The notes: generated from the sequence alone by a model not told the origin. 64,000 nt of DNA from an uncultured Lachnospiraceae bacterium (GCA_947632555.1 CANRPU010000004.1:124001-188000); one strand, 5' to 3'. Positions 1 through 11,423 are shown, counted from the stretch's first letter. Numbers and translations: made by a program.

Positions 1-1
1 A

Positions 2-220
2 GCCTACGCTTCCTGTGACAGCGAAGAGGCCTACTTCGCTCAAACGGGCCATGAGGCTTCCTGGCAGTTTCCGATTTCCGATCTGCAGACTTTGGACGTC
101 CGGGTGGAAATCCTCTATCCGTCAGAACAGGGCGATCCCTTTTACCGGATCCTGTCGTGGCAGGTCACTCTGACCGGGAATTATGAGTACGAAGGCACCA
201 TTGAATTTCTGGAACCCTAA
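2..220 (+). CDS. C-terminal end of an unknown protein (5' truncated by window)
   Basis: An open frame runs in from the left edge and ends at a TAA at 218-220, giving the last 72 residues of a protein. The tail is rich in aromatic and acidic residues (it ends ...GTIEFLEP) and alternates hydrophobic and polar residues as in a beta-rich domain. No start, signal or recognisable motif is inside the window, so the product cannot be named. It is convergent with rpoC and shares the terminator at 228-268. Confidence 0.55.
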   Translation, partial: AYASCDSEEAYFAQTGHEASWQFPISDLQTLDVRVEILYPSEQGDPFYRILSWQVTLTGNYEYEGTIEFLEP

Positions 221-227
221 GACGATG

Positions 228-268
228 AAAAACCGGCGTATCACTTTTTCGTGATACGCCGGTTTTTT
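228..268. terminator. Bidirectional intrinsic terminator between unknown gene and rpoC
   Basis: A near-perfect hairpin has a 17-bp stem (228-244 with 251-267), a 6-base loop, an A-run on the left and a T-run on the right. It can terminate transcription from both the left-hand + strand gene and the rpoBC operon. Confidence 0.85.
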
Positions 269-293
269 GTTTTCACCGCAGGATCCGCGCTTC

Positions 294-3200
294 TTACTCT
301 TCGGTTTCCGCGCCTGCCGTTTCCAGCATTTCTTCGTTTTCCGTTTCCGTCATGTCTTCCCGCGCGTCCATATCTTCAGGTCTTTCCTCCACAGCTTCCT
401 CTTCGTCCTGACCGTCAAAATTGATCTCTTCGTCAAAAGCGATCTCTCTGACATCGTCCGTACTCAAATGAGTAGCGCGGTACCGCTTCATACCCGTTCC
501 TACAGGGATCAGCTTACCGATAATGACGTTTTCCTTCAGACCGATCAACGGATCCACTTTGCCCTTGATCGCCGCCTCGGTGAGCACCTTGGTCGTTTCC
601 TGGAAAGATGCCGCCGACAGGAAGGAATTGGTTGCCAACGCCGCTTTGGTAATACCCAGCATTACCTGTTTGCCTTCCGCGGGTTCTTTTCCTTCCGCGA
701 TCAGCTTTTCGTTCATTTCCTCATAATCCAGTACATCTACCAGCGTACCGGGCAGGAAATCCGTATCGCCGTTATTTTCAATACGCACCTTCTTTAACAT
801 CTGGCGCACGATCACTTCAATATGCTTGTCGGCAATATCTACGCCCTGCAGACGGTATACACGCTGTACTTCACGGAGCATATAGTCCTGTACCGCGCGG
901 ATCCCTTTGATCTTCAGCAGATCATGGGGGTTGACGCTGCCCTCGGTCAGTTCGTCACCGGCCTCCAGCTCCTGCCCGTCCATAACCTTGATACGGGAGC
1001 CGTAAGGGATCAGGTACGCTTTATTCTCTCCGGTTTCCTCGTTGGAAACCACAACCTCACGTTTCTTCTTGGTGTCGCGGATCTCGACCTTGCCGCCAAA
1101 TTCCGCGATAATGGCAAGTCCCTTGGGCTTCCTGGCCTCAAAAAGCTCTTCTACACGAGGAAGACCCTGTGTGATATCGTCACCCGCCACACCGCCGGTA
1201 TGGAAGGTACGCATGGTCAGCTGGGTACCGGGTTCTCCGATACTCTGCGCCGCGATGATACCCACCGCCTCGCCTACCTGTACGGATTCTCCCGTAGCCA
1301 TATTCGCGCCGTAGCATTTCGCGCAGATACCGTTGTGGGAACGGCAGGTCAGGATCGTACGGATCTTTACCCGATCCACAGGCCCGCCCTCGGCATTGAC
1401 GCCCGTACTCAGGATCCTTGCCGCCCTGGCCGGCGTGATCATATGATTGCGCTTTACGATCAGGCTGCCGTCCTTGTCATAAATATCCTCACAGGAGAAA
1501 CGCCCCGTGATCCTGTCCTTCAGGCTTTCAATGGTTTCCTTGCCGTCCATAAAGGCCTTTACATACATACCCGGGATCTCATCCTTCCCTTCCGCGCAGT
1601 CCATTTCACGGATGGAAAGTTCCTGGGATACATCCACCATACGTCTGGTCAGATAACCGGAGTCCGCGGTACGCAGAGCGGTATCGGACAGACCCTTCCG
1701 GGCGCCGTGAGCGGACATGAAATACTCCAATACGTCCAGTCCTTCACGGAAGTTGGATTTGATAGGCAGCTCAATGGTACGTCCGGTAGTATCCGCCATC
1801 AGTCCGCGCATGCCGGCCAGCTGCTTGATCTGCTGGTTGGAACCACGGGCACCGGAGTCGGACATCATAAAGATATTGTTGTATTTATCCAGTCCGGCGA
1901 TCAGCTTATCTGTCAGCAGTTTATCCGTTTCGTTCCAGTTTTCCACTACCGCGCGGTATCTTTCCTCTTCGGTGATCAAACCGCGGCGGAAGTTCTGGGA
2001 GATCTTATCCACCGTTGCCTGCGCCTGCGCCAGCAGCTCCGGCTTCTCCGCAGGTACCGTCATATCCGCGATGGATACGGTCATGGCAGCCTTGGTGGAG
2101 TATTTGTAACCCATGGCTTTGATATAATCCAGTACCTCCGCGTTTTTGAACGCGCCGTGGGTATTGATGACTCTCTCCAGTATCTGCTTTAACCCGCCCT
2201 TCTTTACCAGGAAATCCACTTCCAGCTTCAGGAACTCATCAGGATTGCTCCTGTCCACAAATCCCAAATCCTGGGGCAGTACTTCATTAAAGATAAACCT
2301 TCCCAGAGTGGACTCTACCGTGCCGGTCACCACTTCACCATCGTCCTTTTTCTTGCTCACGCGGACCTTGATGCGGGACTGCAATGTAATAACGTCGTTT
2401 TCGTATGCCAGTATCGCTTCGTTTACGTTTTTAAAGAATTTGCCTTCTCCTTTCGCGCCCGGCCTCTCCTGGGTGAGGTAATAAATACCCAGTACCATAT
2501 CCTGCGTAGGCACGGCCACGGGGCCGCCGTCGGAAGGTTTCAGCAGGTTGTTGGGTGACAGGAGCAGGAAACGGCACTCCGCCTGCGCTTCCACGGACAG
2601 AGGCAGATGCACTGCCATCTGGTCACCGTCAAAGTCCGCGTTGAAAGCGGTACATACCAAAGGATGCAGCTTGATCGCCTTACCTTCTACCAGAATGGGC
2701 TCAAATGCCTGGATACCCAGTCTGTGCAGTGTAGGAGCGCGGTTCAGCATAACGGGATGCTCCTTGATCACTTCCTCCAGCACATCCCATACGCTGGTGT
2801 CCAGTCTTTCCACCAGTTTTTTAGCGTTCTTGATATTCTGGCTGATGCCCCTTGCCACCAGTTCCTTCATCACAAAAGGCTTAAACAGCTCAATCGCCAT
2901 TTCCTTGGGCAGACCGCACTGATAAATCTTTAATTCAGGGCCTACCACGATAACGGAACGACCGGAATAATCCACACGTTTTCCCAGCAGGTTCTGACGG
3001 AACCGTCCGGATTTACCCTTCAGCATATCGGAAAGGGATTTTAACGCTCTGTTGCCGGGGCCGGTCACGGGACGTCCGCGTCTGCCGTTGTCGATCAGCG
3101 CATCCACCGCTTCCTGCAGCATTCTCTTTTCGTTGCGTACAATGATATCGGGCGCTCCCAGCTCCAGCAGTCTTTTCAGTCTGTTGTTTCTGTTGATGAT

Positions 3201-4001
3201 CCTTCTGTAAAGATCGTTTAGATCGGAAGTGGCGAAACGTCCGCCGTCCAGCTGCACCATGGGGCGCAGATCGGGAGGCAGTACGGGAATGGCGTCCATG
3301 ACCATCCACTCAGGCTTGTTGCCGGATTCCCGGAAGGCCTCCACTACCTCCAGCCTTTTAATAATACGGGCGCGCTTCTGCCCGCTGGATTCTTTTAATC
3401 CGGCTTTCAGTTCCGCGGCGTCTTTTTCCAGATCAATGGCCTGCAGAAGCTCTTTGATAGCCTCCGCTCCCATACCTACCCGGAACTTGTTGCCCCAGGT
3501 TTCCCTGGCATCCTGATATTCCTTTTCGGACAGGATCTGCTTATACTCCAGGTTGGATTCCCCGGCGTCCAGCACAATATAGGATGCGAAATACAGCACC
3601 TTCTCCAGTACCCTGGGAGATAGATCCAGGATCAGTCCCATACGACTGGGGATCCCTTTAAAGTACCAGATATGGGATACGGGGGCGGCCAGTTCAATAT
3701 GCCCCATACGCTCTCTCCGCACGCTGGATTTGGTTACTTCCACGCCGCATCGGTCGCAGACAACACCTTTATATCTGATCTTTTTATATTTACCGCAGTG
3801 ACATTCCCAGTCCTTGCTGGGGCCGAAGATCCTTTCACAGTACAACCCGTCCCTTTCAGGTTTCAGCGTCCTGTAGTTGATGGTTTCCGGCTTGGTAACC
3901 TCTCCTCTGGACCATTCCCGGATCTTCTCCGGCGAAGCCAGGCCAATCTTAATGGCATCAAACGTCATGGGCTGATACACTTCGTTTTTTGTTTCTGACA
4001 T
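294..4001 (-). CDS. rpoC: DNA-directed RNA polymerase subunit beta'
   Basis: Encodes the beta' subunit of RNA polymerase, 1235 residues, which builds the active-site clamp. The catalytic metal-binding motif NADFDGDQ lies at residues 454-461 with Asp456, 458 and 460. An N-terminal zinc finger (CHCG...CDRC) and a second zinc site (CRS...CAKC) are present, as is the trigger-loop sequence [10 protein letters not shown]. The C-terminus ends in a very acidic tail rich in Glu and Asp. The ATG is preceded by GGGAG at good spacing. It lies 32 bases downstream of rpoB and is co-transcribed with it. The length fits Firmicutes beta' proteins without large insertions. Confidence 0.98.
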   Translation of the reverse strand: MSETKNEVYQPMTFDAIKIGLASPEKIREWSRGEVTKPETINYRTLKPERDGLYCERIFGPSKDWECHCGKYKKIRYKGVVCDRCGVEVTKSSVRRERMGHIELAAPVSHIWYFKGIPSRMGLILDLSPRVLEKVLYFASYIVLDAGESNLEYKQILSEKEYQDARETWGNKFRVGMGAEAIKELLQAIDLEKDAAELKAGLKESSGQKRARIIKRLEVVEAFRESGNKPEWMVMDAIPVLPPDLRPMVQLDGGRFATSDLNDLYRRIINRNNRLKRLLELGAPDIIVRNEKRMLQEAVDALIDNGRRGRPVTGPGNRALKSLSDMLKGKSGRFRQNLLGKRVDYSGRSVIVVGPELKIYQCGLPKEMAIELFKPFVMKELVARGISQNIKNAKKLVERLDTSVWDVLEEVIKEHPVMLNRAPTLHRLGIQAFEPILVEGKAIKLHPLVCTAFNADFDGDQMAVHLPLSVEAQAECRFLLLSPNNLLKPSDGGPVAVPTQDMVLGIYYLTQERPGAKGEGKFFKNVNEAILAYENDVITLQSRIKVRVSKKKDDGEVVTGTVESTLGRFIFNEVLPQDLGFVDRSNPDEFLKLEVDFLVKKGGLKQILERVINTHGAFKNAEVLDYIKAMGYKYSTKAAMTVSIADMTVPAEKPELLAQAQATVDKISQNFRRGLITEEERYRAVVENWNETDKLLTDKLIAGLDKYNNIFMMSDSGARGSNQQIKQLAGMRGLMADTTGRTIELPIKSNFREGLDVLEYFMSAHGARKGLSDTALRTADSGYLTRRMVDVSQELSIREMDCAEGKDEIPGMYVKAFMDGKETIESLKDRITGRFSCEDIYDKDGSLIVKRNHMITPARAARILSTGVNAEGGPVDRVKIRTILTCRSHNGICAKCYGANMATGESVQVGEAVGIIAAQSIGEPGTQLTMRTFHTGGVAGDDITQGLPRVEELFEARKPKGLAIIAEFGGKVEIRDTKKKREVVVSNEETGENKAYLIPYGSRIKVMDGQELEAGDELTEGSVNPHDLLKIKGIRAVQDYMLREVQRVYRLQGVDIADKHIEVIVRQMLKKVRIENNGDTDFLPGTLVDVLDYEEMNEKLIAEGKEPAEGKQVMLGITKAALATNSFLSAASFQETTKVLTEAAIKGKVDPLIGLKENVIIGKLIPVGTGMKRYRATHLSTDDVREIAFDEEINFDGQDEEEAVEERPEDMDAREDMTETENEEMLETAGAETEE

Positions 4002-4033
4002 TTAAGGCACTCCCTTCCATGCTAAAGTCTGTT

Positions 4034-7000
4034 TTAGTACTCTTCGTCTTCCCCTGCGAAGGCCGCATCGTCCTCAAACTCTTCGTCCAGATCCTCGTCC
4101 TCGTCTTCCATGCTTACCAGCTCGCCGTCCTCGTCGAACTCCTGACGCTGGTATCCAAACTCACCCAGGGAATTTTTCTCATAGTCATCGTAGTCTTTTC
4201 GGTCACCCTCGATCTCGTAGCGGTAATCCGTGTCACTGTAGTCTACCATTTCCATGATCTCCACTTCCGTGTTATCCTCACGCAGCACTCTGACGTCCAT
4301 GCCCAGAGCCTGCAGTTCTTTCAGCAGTACCTTGAAGGATTCCGGAATACCGGGTTCCGGAATGTTGTCCCCCTTGATGATCGCCTCATAGGTCTTCACG
4401 CGTCCTACCACATCATCGGACTTCACCGTCAGGATTTCCTGCAGAGTATAGGATGCGCCGTATGCCTCCAGGGCCCAGACCTCCATTTCGCCGAAACGCT
4501 GTCCGCCGAACTGGGCCTTACCGCCCAGGGGCTGCTGCGTTACCAGGGAGTACGGGCCGGTAGAACGGGCATGTATCTTATCGTCTACCAGATGGTGCAG
4601 CTTCAGGTAATGCATATGGCCGATGGTAACGGGGCCGTCAAAATATTCTCCGGTACGCCCGTCGCGCAGTCTTACCTTACCATCACGGGAGATGGGAACT
4701 CCCTTCCAGAGCTTTCTGTGCTCTCTGTTGTCGGAAAGGTACTGCAGTACTTCCGGAAGCAGCTCCTGTCCGTGTTTCTTTTCAAATTCTTCCCACTCCA
4801 GATTCACATAGTCATTCGCCAGATCCAGAGTGTCCATGATATCCTGCTCGTTCGCGCCGTCAAATACGGGAGTAGCCACGTTAAAGCCCAGCGCCTTTGC
4901 CGCCAGGGACAGGTGGATCTCCAGCACCTGGCCGATGTTCATACGGGAAGGCACGCCCAGAGGGTTCAGCACAATATCCAGGGGACGTCCGTTGGGAAGA
5001 TAAGGCATATCCTCCACGGGCAGCACGCGGGAAACTACACCCTTGTTGCCGTGACGGCCCGCCATCTTGTCACCCACGGAAATTTTCCTCTTCTGCGCGA
5101 TATAAATACGTACCGCCTGATTGACGCCGGGAGAAAGCTCATCGCTGTTCTCACGGGTAAATACCTTCGCGTCCACCACAATACCGTACTCGCCGTGAGG
5201 CACTTTCAGGGAAGTGTCCCTGACCTCTCTGGCCTTCTCGCCGAAGATCGCTCTTAACAGACGTTCCTCCGCCGTCAGCTCGGTTTCTCCCTTGGGCGTT
5301 ACCTTGCCCACCAGGATATCGCCGGCACGTACCTCCGCGCCGATCCGCACGATACCTCTGTCATCCAGATCTTTCAGCGCATCGTCACCTACGCCGGGCA
5401 CGTCGCGGGTGATCTCTTCGGGTCCCAGCTTGGTATCCCTGGCTTCCGCCTCATATTCCTCAATGTGCACGGAGGTATACACATCCTCCTGCACCAGTCT
5501 TTCACTTAAAAGGACCGCGTCCTCGTAGTTATAGCCCTCCCAGGTCATGAAACCGATCAGAGGGTTCTTGCCCAGCGCCAGCTCGCCCTGGGAAGTGGAA
5601 GGTCCGTCCGCGATAACCTGATGCGCCTCCACATGATCGCCCTTATTCACAATGGGCTTCTGGTTGTAGCAGTTGGACTGGTTGCTGCGGGTAAATTTGG
5701 TCAGATGATACTCGTCCTTCTCCCCGTCATCATAGGTCATACGGATCAGATCGGAAGCCACATAGTCAACGGTACCCGCCTTCTTTGCCAGTACGCACAC
5801 GCCGGAGTCCACAGCCACTTTGGTTTCCATACCGGTGCCCACTACAGGCGCTTCCGTTACCAGAAGCGGCACTGCCTGACGCTGCATGTTGGAACCCATC
5901 AGCGCGCGGTTCGCGTCATCGTTTTCCAAAAACGGGATCAGCGCCGTCGCTACGGAAAATACCATCTTGGGCGATACGTCCATATAATCGAACATCGCCT
6001 TGGGGTACTCCTGCGTTTCCTCTCTGTAACGTCCGGACACGGAGTTGCGGACAAAATGACCTTCCTGATCCAGCGCCTCGTTTGCCTGCGCTACATGATA
6101 ATTGTCCTCTTCGTCGGCCGTCATGTAGACCACCTCGTCGGTGACCCTGGGATTCTCCGGATCGGACTTATCTATCTTGCGGTAAGGCGCCTCCACAAAG
6201 CCGTACTCGTTGATCCTCGCGTAGCTCGCGAGAGAGTTGATCAGACCGATATTGGGACCTTCAGGTGTTTCAATGGGACACATTCTCCCATAGTGGGAAT
6301 AATGTACGTCACGCACTTCAAAACCGGCACGGTCCCTGGACAGACCGCCGGGACCCAGCGCGGACAGACGCCGCTTGTGCGTCAGTTCTCCCAGAGGGTT
6401 GTTCTGGTCCATGAACTGGGACAGCTGGGAAGAACCAAAGAATTCTTTTACCGCGGCAGTGACCGGTTTGATATTGATCAGCGCCTGCGGCGAAATATCT
6501 TCGGAATCGTGCGTGGTCATTCTTTCCCTTACCACTCTTTCCATACGGGAAAGCCCGATGCGGTACTGGTTCTGCAGCAGCTCGCCCACCGCGCGGATAC
6601 GTCTGTTGCCCAGATGGTCGATATCATCGTCGTTGCCCAGACCATACTCCAGATGCATATTGTAATTGATGGAAGCAAAAATATCTTCCTTGGTGATATG
6701 TTTCGGAACCAGCTCATGGGCATTCTTATGGATCGCCTCCGCCAGTTCTTCAGGATTATCTCCGTATTCCTCCAGGATCTTGGCCAGAAGAGGATAATAT
6801 ACCATTTCCGTAACGCCCAGCTCTCTGGGATTACATTCCACAAAATGGCAGATATTGACCATCATATTGGACAGTACTTTTACATTCTTTTCCTCCGTCT
6901 GGATCACGACGAAGGGAACCGCGCTGTCCTGGATCTCATCCGCCAGTTCCGCGCTGACCTTGGTTCCCGCCGCGGCGATGATCTCACCGGTATTGGGGTC

Positions 7001-7903
7001 CACCGCATCCGCGGCCAGGATCTGGTGTCTGATGCGGTTGCGCAGCGCCAGCTTTTTGTTGAATTTGTACCGGCCCACCTTAGCCAGGTCATATCTTCTG
7101 GGGTCAAAGAACATGGCATTGATCAGGCTTTCCGCGCTTTCCACGCTCAACGGCTCTCCGGGGCGGATCTTTTTGTATAACTCAAGCAGACCCTCCTGAT
7201 AATTCTCAGCAGTGTCCTTGGTAAAGCTGGCTTCGATCTTGGCTTCATCGCCAAAGAGCTCCCGGATCTCCTCGTTGGTACCGACGCCCAGAGCCCTGAT
7301 CAGGACCGTGATCGGAACCTTTCTGGTCCTGTCCACGCGCACATAGAACACGTCATTGGAGTCCGTTTCATACTCCAGCCATGCGCCGCGGTTGGGGATC
7401 ACCGTGCAGGAAAACAGCCTTTTACCGATTTTGTCATGGCCGATGGCATAATAGATGCCCGGAGAACGGACCAGCTGGCTGACGATAACACGTTCCGCGC
7501 CGTTGATCACGAAGGTGCCCGTTTCGGTCATGATAGGCAGATCGCCCATGAAGATCTCATGCTCGCTGATCTCTTCCTTTTCCTTGTTATACAGGCGCAC
7601 CTTTACCTTGAGCGGCGCCGCGTAAGTGGCGTCCCTCTCCCTGCACTCCTCGATGGAATACTTCACGTCATCTTCGCATAACTCGAAGTCCACAAACTCC
7701 AGGCTCAGAGAACCGCTGTAGTCCGCGATCGGAGAAATATCATCAAAGACTTCTTTTAAGCCTTCTTTCAGAAACCACTGATAGGAATCCTTCTGGACCT
7801 CTATCAGATTGGGCATCTCCAAAACCTCTTTTTGTCGTGAATAACTCATACGTATGTTCTTGCCGGCGGCAATAGGACGTATTCTGTTTTTTTCCATTGA
7901 CAT
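4034..7903 (-). CDS. rpoB: DNA-directed RNA polymerase subunit beta
   Basis: Encodes the 1289-residue beta subunit of RNA polymerase, which forms the other half of the active-site cleft and the rifampicin pocket. The cluster I region is recognisable ([14 protein letters not shown], then [14 protein letters not shown]). The switch/active-site segment [10 protein letters not shown] and the C-terminal [11 protein letters not shown] clamp motif are also present. The C-terminal ~60 residues are a strongly acidic extension (Asp/Glu-rich). It is followed closely by rpoC and has its own sigma-A promoter at 7993-8021, behind a terminator-like hairpin after rplL. Confidence 0.98.
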   Translation of the reverse strand: MSMEKNRIRPIAAGKNIRMSYSRQKEVLEMPNLIEVQKDSYQWFLKEGLKEVFDDISPIADYSGSLSLEFVDFELCEDDVKYSIEECRERDATYAAPLKVKVRLYNKEKEEISEHEIFMGDLPIMTETGTFVINGAERVIVSQLVRSPGIYYAIGHDKIGKRLFSCTVIPNRGAWLEYETDSNDVFYVRVDRTRKVPITVLIRALGVGTNEEIRELFGDEAKIEASFTKDTAENYQEGLLELYKKIRPGEPLSVESAESLINAMFFDPRRYDLAKVGRYKFNKKLALRNRIRHQILAADAVDPNTGEIIAAAGTKVSAELADEIQDSAVPFVVIQTEEKNVKVLSNMMVNICHFVECNPRELGVTEMVYYPLLAKILEEYGDNPEELAEAIHKNAHELVPKHITKEDIFASINYNMHLEYGLGNDDDIDHLGNRRIRAVGELLQNQYRIGLSRMERVVRERMTTHDSEDISPQALINIKPVTAAVKEFFGSSQLSQFMDQNNPLGELTHKRRLSALGPGGLSRDRAGFEVRDVHYSHYGRMCPIETPEGPNIGLINSLASYARINEYGFVEAPYRKIDKSDPENPRVTDEVVYMTADEEDNYHVAQANEALDQEGHFVRNSVSGRYREETQEYPKAMFDYMDVSPKMVFSVATALIPFLENDDANRALMGSNMQRQAVPLLVTEAPVVGTGMETKVAVDSGVCVLAKKAGTVDYVASDLIRMTYDDGEKDEYHLTKFTRSNQSNCYNQKPIVNKGDHVEAHQVIADGPSTSQGELALGKNPLIGFMTWEGYNYEDAVLLSERLVQEDVYTSVHIEEYEAEARDTKLGPEEITRDVPGVGDDALKDLDDRGIVRIGAEVRAGDILVGKVTPKGETELTAEERLLRAIFGEKAREVRDTSLKVPHGEYGIVVDAKVFTRENSDELSPGVNQAVRIYIAQKRKISVGDKMAGRHGNKGVVSRVLPVEDMPYLPNGRPLDIVLNPLGVPSRMNIGQVLEIHLSLAAKALGFNVATPVFDGANEQDIMDTLDLANDYVNLEWEEFEKKHGQELLPEVLQYLSDNREHRKLWKGVPISRDGKVRLRDGRTGEYFDGPVTIGHMHYLKLHHLVDDKIHARSTGPYSLVTQQPLGGKAQFGGQRFGEMEVWALEAYGASYTLQEILTVKSDDVVGRVKTYEAIIKGDNIPEPGIPESFKVLLKELQALGMDVRVLREDNTEVEIMEMVDYSDTDYRYEIEGDRKDYDDYEKNSLGEFGYQRQEFDEDGELVSMEDEDEDLDEEFEDDAAFAGEDEEY

Positions 7904-7992
7904 TTCACCCCGTTCTTCTATGATATTAAAGCTATTATGTCAGTACATGGCTATACAAAATAGACATAACACACCACAATAGTGCATCGTCC

Positions 7993-8021
7993 ATATTACT
8001 ACAAATTGGAAAAGCAGTCAA
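7993..8021 (-). promoter_or_regulatory. Sigma-A promoter of rpoBC
   Basis: On the minus strand TTGACT (8016-8021) and TAATAT (7993-7998) are separated by exactly 17 bases. The start point would lie about 80 bases before rpoB. It allows rpoBC expression independent of read-through from rplJL. Confidence 0.8.
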
Positions 8022-8080
8022 GTTTTTTTCATTCGTGAAATAAAATTCTTTGTTGGGGAAACTTCTTTCCATTATCACAC

Positions 8081-8119
8081 AAAAGGGCAGTGAACCACGC
8101 AACATGGTACTGCCCTTTT
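8081..8119 (-). terminator. Terminator/attenuator between rplL and rpoB
   Basis: An 11-bp perfect stem (8081-8091 with 8109-8119) encloses a smaller ACCA/TGGT stem and ends in four T residues on the minus strand. The short T-run suggests partial termination, which would set ribosomal protein against polymerase subunit levels, as is known for rplL-rpoB junctions. Confidence 0.65.
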
Positions 8120-8156
8120 CTCTTCATCCTATCAAATATGATGTGCCGCGTCCGGA

Positions 8157-8537
8157 TTACTTCAGAGTAACCTTCGCGCCGACTTCTTCCAGCTTCTTCT
8201 TGATATCTTCGGATTCTTCCTTGCTTGCGCCTTCCTTTACCATCTTGGGAGCGCCGTCAACCAGATCCTTTGCTTCCTTCAGGCCGAGGCCGGTGATCTC
8301 ACGAACCACCTTGATGACCTTAACCTTCTCAGCGCCGACCTCAGTCAGTTCTACGTTGAACTCGGTCTTCTCTTCCTCTGCCGCAGCGCCTGCGCCGGCA
8401 CCTGCCGCTGCCACTACAACGCCTGCTGCCGCGGATACACCGAACTCTTCTTCGCAGGCTTTTACCAAATCATTCAATTCCAATACGGTTAACTCTTTGA
8501 TCGCGTCAATGAGTTCCTGAGCTGTTAACTTAGCCAT
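8157..8537 (-). CDS. rplL: 50S ribosomal protein L7/L12
   Basis: A 126-residue stalk protein that recruits translational GTPases to the ribosome. It has the N-terminal dimerisation helices (residues 1-33), an Ala/Gly hinge (about 36-55) and the globular C-terminal domain with the conserved stretch [21 protein letters not shown]. It sits 57 bases downstream of rplJ, consistent with co-regulation by the L10 leader. Start supported by GGAGG upstream. Confidence 0.97.
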   Translation of the reverse strand: MAKLTAQELIDAIKELTVLELNDLVKACEEEFGVSAAAGVVVAAAGAGAGAAAEEEKTEFNVELTEVGAEKVKVIKVVREITGLGLKEAKDLVDGAPKMVKEGASKEESEDIKKKLEEVGAKVTLK

Positions 8538-8594
8538 TTCTTATTTACCTCCGTTTATCAATGTTTTCTTGCTTCATTTTCAGTTTCACGCGGC

Positions 8595-9254
8595 CTATTC
8601 CGCCGCAGGTGTTTCTTCAGCGGACGCATCGCCTGCGGGCGCTTCTTCTACTGCCGCGGCTTCTTCCTGGGCAGGCGCTTCTGCCTCCGCCGCGGGTGCT
8701 TCTTCTACTGCCGCGGCTTCTTCCTGGGCAGGTGCTTCTGCTTCCGCCGCGGGCGCTTCACATGCTCCGGCTCCGCCTTTTTCCGCCAGCTGGTTCATAA
8801 CGCGCGCGAAATTGGTGATCGGGGACTGTAAGCTTCCCAGCAGCTTGGAAATAAGCTCTTCTCTGGAAGGAATGCTCGCGATGTTCCTGATGCCGTTCGC
8901 GTCATACACAACGCCTTCCACAATGCCGCCTTTGATCTCCAGCTTCTCCGCGGTCTTCGCGAACTGCGCCAGGACCCTGGCGGGAGCGGTCGCGTCGCTG
9001 TCGGATACCGCCATCGCGCTGGGGCCTTCCAGATACTCGGAAAGTCCTTCACAGTCCGTGCCCTTGAAAGCGAAGTTCATCATGGTATTTTTATATACCT
9101 TATAAGTAACTCCGGCTTCACGCAGCGCGCGGCGAAGCTGTGTATCCTGTTCTACAGTCAGACCTCTGTGGTCTACCAGCACAACGGACTGCGCGTTCTT
9201 GATGCGTTCGGCAATCTCCTGTACAACAGGCTGCTTCAATTCAACCTTTGCCAT
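8595..9254 (-). CDS. rplJ: 50S ribosomal protein L10 with Ala/Glu-rich repeat tail
   Basis: L10 (219 residues) anchors the L7/L12 stalk to 23S rRNA. The start at 9254 (MAKVELKQPVV) is chosen because GGAGG lies just upstream; a longer open frame continues into the untranslated L10 leader and is not coding. The first ~165 residues are a normal L10. After residue ~167 the protein carries a low-complexity Ala/Glu/Pro tail that contains two exact copies of a 19-residue unit plus a partial third, making it about 50 residues longer than typical L10 proteins. The corresponding DNA is a 57-bp tandem duplication. Confidence 0.94.
   Translation of the reverse strand: MAKVELKQPVVQEIAERIKNAQSVVLVDHRGLTVEQDTQLRRALREAGVTYKVYKNTMMNFAFKGTDCEGLSEYLEGPSAMAVSDSDATAPARVLAQFAKTAEKLEIKGGIVEGVVYDANGIRNIASIPSREELISKLLGSLQSPITNFARVMNQLAEKGGAGACEAPAAEAEAPAQEEAAAVEEAPAAEAEAPAQEEAAAVEEAPAGDASAEETPAAE
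8641..8760. repeat. 57-bp tandem repeat in the 3' part of rplJ
   Basis: Two near-identical 57-bp copies encode the 19-residue unit EAPAAEAEAPAQEEAAAVE, followed by a diverging partial copy. The differences between copies are mostly at third codon positions. The reading frame is kept. Confidence 0.8.
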
Positions 9255-9289
9255 TTCTGTTACCTCCTTATAGAATTTGTGGGGAAATC

Positions 9290-9425
9290 CCCTGCCGAAA
9301 GGAGTTCTGTAAAGAAAAGCCTCCCTGAAGACAGGGAGGCTGAAAGTCTTGATCAAACTCTTTCCTCGGTAGGCGCTGCGCTTACCCCCTGGGGGACCTA
9401 CTGTCTTCGGCATATTAAAACTTCA
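9290..9425 (-). ncRNA. L10 leader (ribosomal protein autoregulatory RNA)
   Basis: The rplJ leader carries the elements of the Firmicutes L10 leader. On the minus strand these are GCCGAAGACAGTAGG near 9410, a pairing partner CGCCTACCGAGG near 9370, and a stem-loop at 9319-9340 (GCCTCCCTG/CAGGGAGGC) followed by TTTTCTTT. Known biology: L10, alone or with L12, binds this leader and represses rplJL. The last hairpin resembles an intrinsic attenuator. Confidence 0.85.
9311..9340 (-). terminator. Attenuator hairpin inside the L10 leader
   Basis: A 9-bp GC-rich stem (9319-9327 with 9332-9340) and a 4-base loop are followed on the minus strand by TTTTCTTT. This is the expected form of an intrinsic terminator controlled by the upstream L10-binding fold. 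Confidence 0.7.
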
Positions 9426-9428
9426 TAT

Positions 9429-9457
9429 AGAATACCACATGGATATTCCGCTGTCAA
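9429..9457 (-). promoter_or_regulatory. Sigma-A promoter of rplJL
   Basis: Minus strand TTGACA (9452-9457), 17-base spacer, TATTCT (9429-9434). It lies between rplA and the L10 leader, so the leader would begin close to the transcript's 5' end. Confidence 0.75.
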
Positions 9458-9467
9458 GCTCTGAAGC

Positions 9468-10157
9468 TTAGAACTTTGCCACACTGACCTTTACGCCGGG
9501 GCCCATGGTGGTGGTCAGGGTAATGCTCTTTAAATACTGGCCCTTCAGGCTGGAGGGTTTCGCTTTCACGATCGCGTCCATCAGCGCGTTGAAGTTCTCC
9601 GTCAGCTTCTCCTCGCTGAAAGAAGCCTTTCCGATGGGAACATGCACGATATTGGCCTTATCCAGTCTGTATTCAATCTTACCGGCTTTGATATCGTTTA
9701 CGGCCTTGGTCACGTCCATGGTTACGGTGCCTGCCTTGGGGTTGGGCATCAGGCCCTTGGGACCCAGCACCTTACCCAGACGGCCTACCACGCCCATCAT
9801 ATCAGGCGTCGCTACTACCACATCAAAATCCAGCCAGCCGTCGTTCTGTATCTTGGGGATCAGCTCTTCGCCGCCCACATAATCGGCTCCCGCGCTCTCT
9901 GCCTCGGTCACCTTATCGCCCTTGGCGAATACCAGGACCTTAACGGTTTTGCCCGTACCGTTGGGCAGAACTACCGCGCCCCTGATCTGCTGTTCCGCGT
10001 GACGGCCGTCGCAGCCCGTTCTGATATGAACCTCCACGGTTTCGTCAAACTTCGCCGTCGCGGTCTTCTTTACCAGCGCGATCGCGTCCGCTGTTTCGTA
10101 AAAAGTCGCGCGATCCACCAGTTTAGCGGCCTCGCTGTATTTTTTTCCATGTTTCAT
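9468..10157 (-). CDS. rplA: 50S ribosomal protein L1
   Basis: A 229-residue L1, the protein of the mobile L1 stalk that helps release E-site tRNA. Conserved stretches include the N-terminal [16 protein letters not shown], the [14 protein letters not shown] motif and the C-terminal TMGPGVKVS. It follows rplK by 56 bases in the usual L11-L1 order. Confidence 0.97.
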   Translation of the reverse strand: MKHGKKYSEAAKLVDRATFYETADAIALVKKTATAKFDETVEVHIRTGCDGRHAEQQIRGAVVLPNGTGKTVKVLVFAKGDKVTEAESAGADYVGGEELIPKIQNDGWLDFDVVVATPDMMGVVGRLGKVLGPKGLMPNPKAGTVTMDVTKAVNDIKAGKIEYRLDKANIVHVPIGKASFSEEKLTENFNALMDAIVKAKPSSLKGQYLKSITLTTTMGPGVKVSVAKF

Positions 10158-10213
10158 TTTTCAATCCTCCTATGGTTCCAGCGGCAGTTTCCTGCCTCCC
10201 AATTTTTACCTGT

Positions 10214-10639
10214 TTAATCTTCTACTACAATACCCATGCTTCTCGCGGTTCCCGCGATCATGCTCATGGCTGCTTCCAGACTTGCCGCGTTCAGATCCGG
10301 CATCTTCATTTCCGCGATCTCCTGCACTTTCGCTTTGGAGATGGTTGCCACCTTAGTCTTGTTGGGAGCTCCCGAACCGGACTTAATGTTGCAAGCCTTC
10401 TTCAAAAGTACCGCCGCGGGCGGAGTCTTGGTCACGAAGCTGAAGCTTCTGTCCGCGTATACGGTGATCACAACGGGAATGATAAGGTCACCCTTATCCG
10501 CCGTTCTCGCGTTGAACTGCTTGGTAAATTCAACGATGTTTACGCCATGCTGTCCAAGCGCCGGTCCAACAGGGGGAGCCGGAGTCGCTTTGCCGGCAGG
10601 AATCTGCAACTTAATATATCCTTCTACTTTCTTTGCCAT
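10214..10639 (-). CDS. rplK: 50S ribosomal protein L11
   Basis: A 141-residue L11, which binds the GTPase-associated centre of 23S rRNA. It shows the proline-rich N-terminal segment ([21 protein letters not shown]), the linker, and the C-terminal RNA-binding domain ending [12 protein letters not shown]. It is co-transcribed with nusG (28 bases upstream) and rplA. Confidence 0.97.
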   Translation of the reverse strand: MAKKVEGYIKLQIPAGKATPAPPVGPALGQHGVNIVEFTKQFNARTADKGDLIIPVVITVYADRSFSFVTKTPPAAVLLKKACNIKSGSGAPNKTKVATISKAKVQEIAEMKMPDLNAASLEAAMSMIAGTARSMGIVVED

Positions 10640-10667
10640 AATGGCACCTCCTAAATAAAATTAACGA

Positions 10668-11186
10668 TTAAAGCTTTCTTACTTCCGCGAAGCTGATCTC
10701 CACAGGGGTTTCCCTGCCGAACATTTCCACATTGATGGTAGCCGTCTGCTTTCCGTAATCCAGCCTCTGTACAATACCTACGGTATCCTTCCACGCGCCG
10801 GCCACAACCACAATGCTGTCACCTTCGCCAAAATCAATGGTCACGTTTTCCATCCTGACGCCCAAAGGCTTCATTTCCGCTTCCGTCAAGGGCACCGGCT
10901 TGCTTCCGGGTCCTACGAATCCGGTCACGCCTCTGGTGTTGCGGACAACGTACCAGGTATCGTCATTCATCACCATATTGAGCAGCACATAGCCCGGAAA
11001 CATTTTTTTCTGTACCGTTTTCTTGGCGCCGTTCTTGATTTCCACCACATCCTGCATGGGAACCTTGACCTCCAGGATTTCCTCTGCCAGGTGCCTGTTG
11101 TTTTTGACGGTCTTCTCAATATTGGCTTTGACCTTGTCCTCATATCCGGAGTACGTATGCACTACATACCATTTTGCCTCTGCCAT
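10668..11186 (-). CDS. nusG: Transcription termination/antitermination protein NusG
   Basis: A 172-residue NusG with an N-terminal NGN domain (WYVVHTYSGYEDKVKANIEK, MFPGYVLLNM) and a C-terminal KOW domain starting near FGEGDSIVVVAGAWKD. It binds RNA polymerase, and links to Rho or ribosomal protein S10. It is positioned between secE and rplK as in most Firmicutes. Confidence 0.97.
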   Translation of the reverse strand: MAEAKWYVVHTYSGYEDKVKANIEKTVKNNRHLAEEILEVKVPMQDVVEIKNGAKKTVQKKMFPGYVLLNMVMNDDTWYVVRNTRGVTGFVGPGSKPVPLTEAEMKPLGVRMENVTIDFGEGDSIVVVAGAWKDTVGIVQRLDYGKQTATINVEMFGRETPVEISFAEVRKL

Positions 11187-11201
11187 ATAATCACCCTCGC
11201 T

Positions 11202-11402
11202 CTATAATGATGTTAAGAAGTTCACGCCATATTGAGCCACAAAATCAATCAAAGCAACAATGACGCCCACCACTACCGATATCGCAACAACCGCAACGGA
11301 CTGCTTGAGCATGGTTTTCCGGTCCGGCCACTGAATTTTCTGAAATTCCGCCCGCACACTCTTAAAAAAGCTCTGTTTCTTTGCCTTTTCCGTTTCTGCC
11401 AT
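11202..11402 (-). CDS. secE: Preprotein translocase subunit SecE
   Basis: A 66-residue SecE of the short, single-membrane-segment Gram-positive type. A basic amphipathic N-terminus (FFKSVRAEFQKIQWPDRKTM) carries the conserved WP, and a hydrophobic segment spans about residues 33-62. It stabilises SecY in the Sec channel. It lies between rpmG and nusG. Confidence 0.95.
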   Translation of the reverse strand: MAETEKAKKQSFFKSVRAEFQKIQWPDRKTMLKQSVAVVAISVVVGVIVALIDFVAQYGVNFLTSL

Positions 11403-11423
11403 CGTTTCTCCTTTCGGTCAATA

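Noticed and set aside
822..2192. Long + strand open frame (456 codons) opposite rpoC
   Set aside because: It is antisense to highly conserved rpoC sequence, has no ribosome site and no recognisable protein character; similar frames opposite rpoB and other genes were dismissed for the same reason.
9255..9413. N-terminal extension of rplJ starting MPKTVGPPGGK
   Set aside because: This is the structured L10 leader translated by chance; the true start has GGAGG and matches L10 proteins.
11403..11423. A tRNA-Trp gene often found near secE/rpmG in Firmicutes
   Set aside because: Only 20 bases separate the two genes; no cloverleaf sequence is present.
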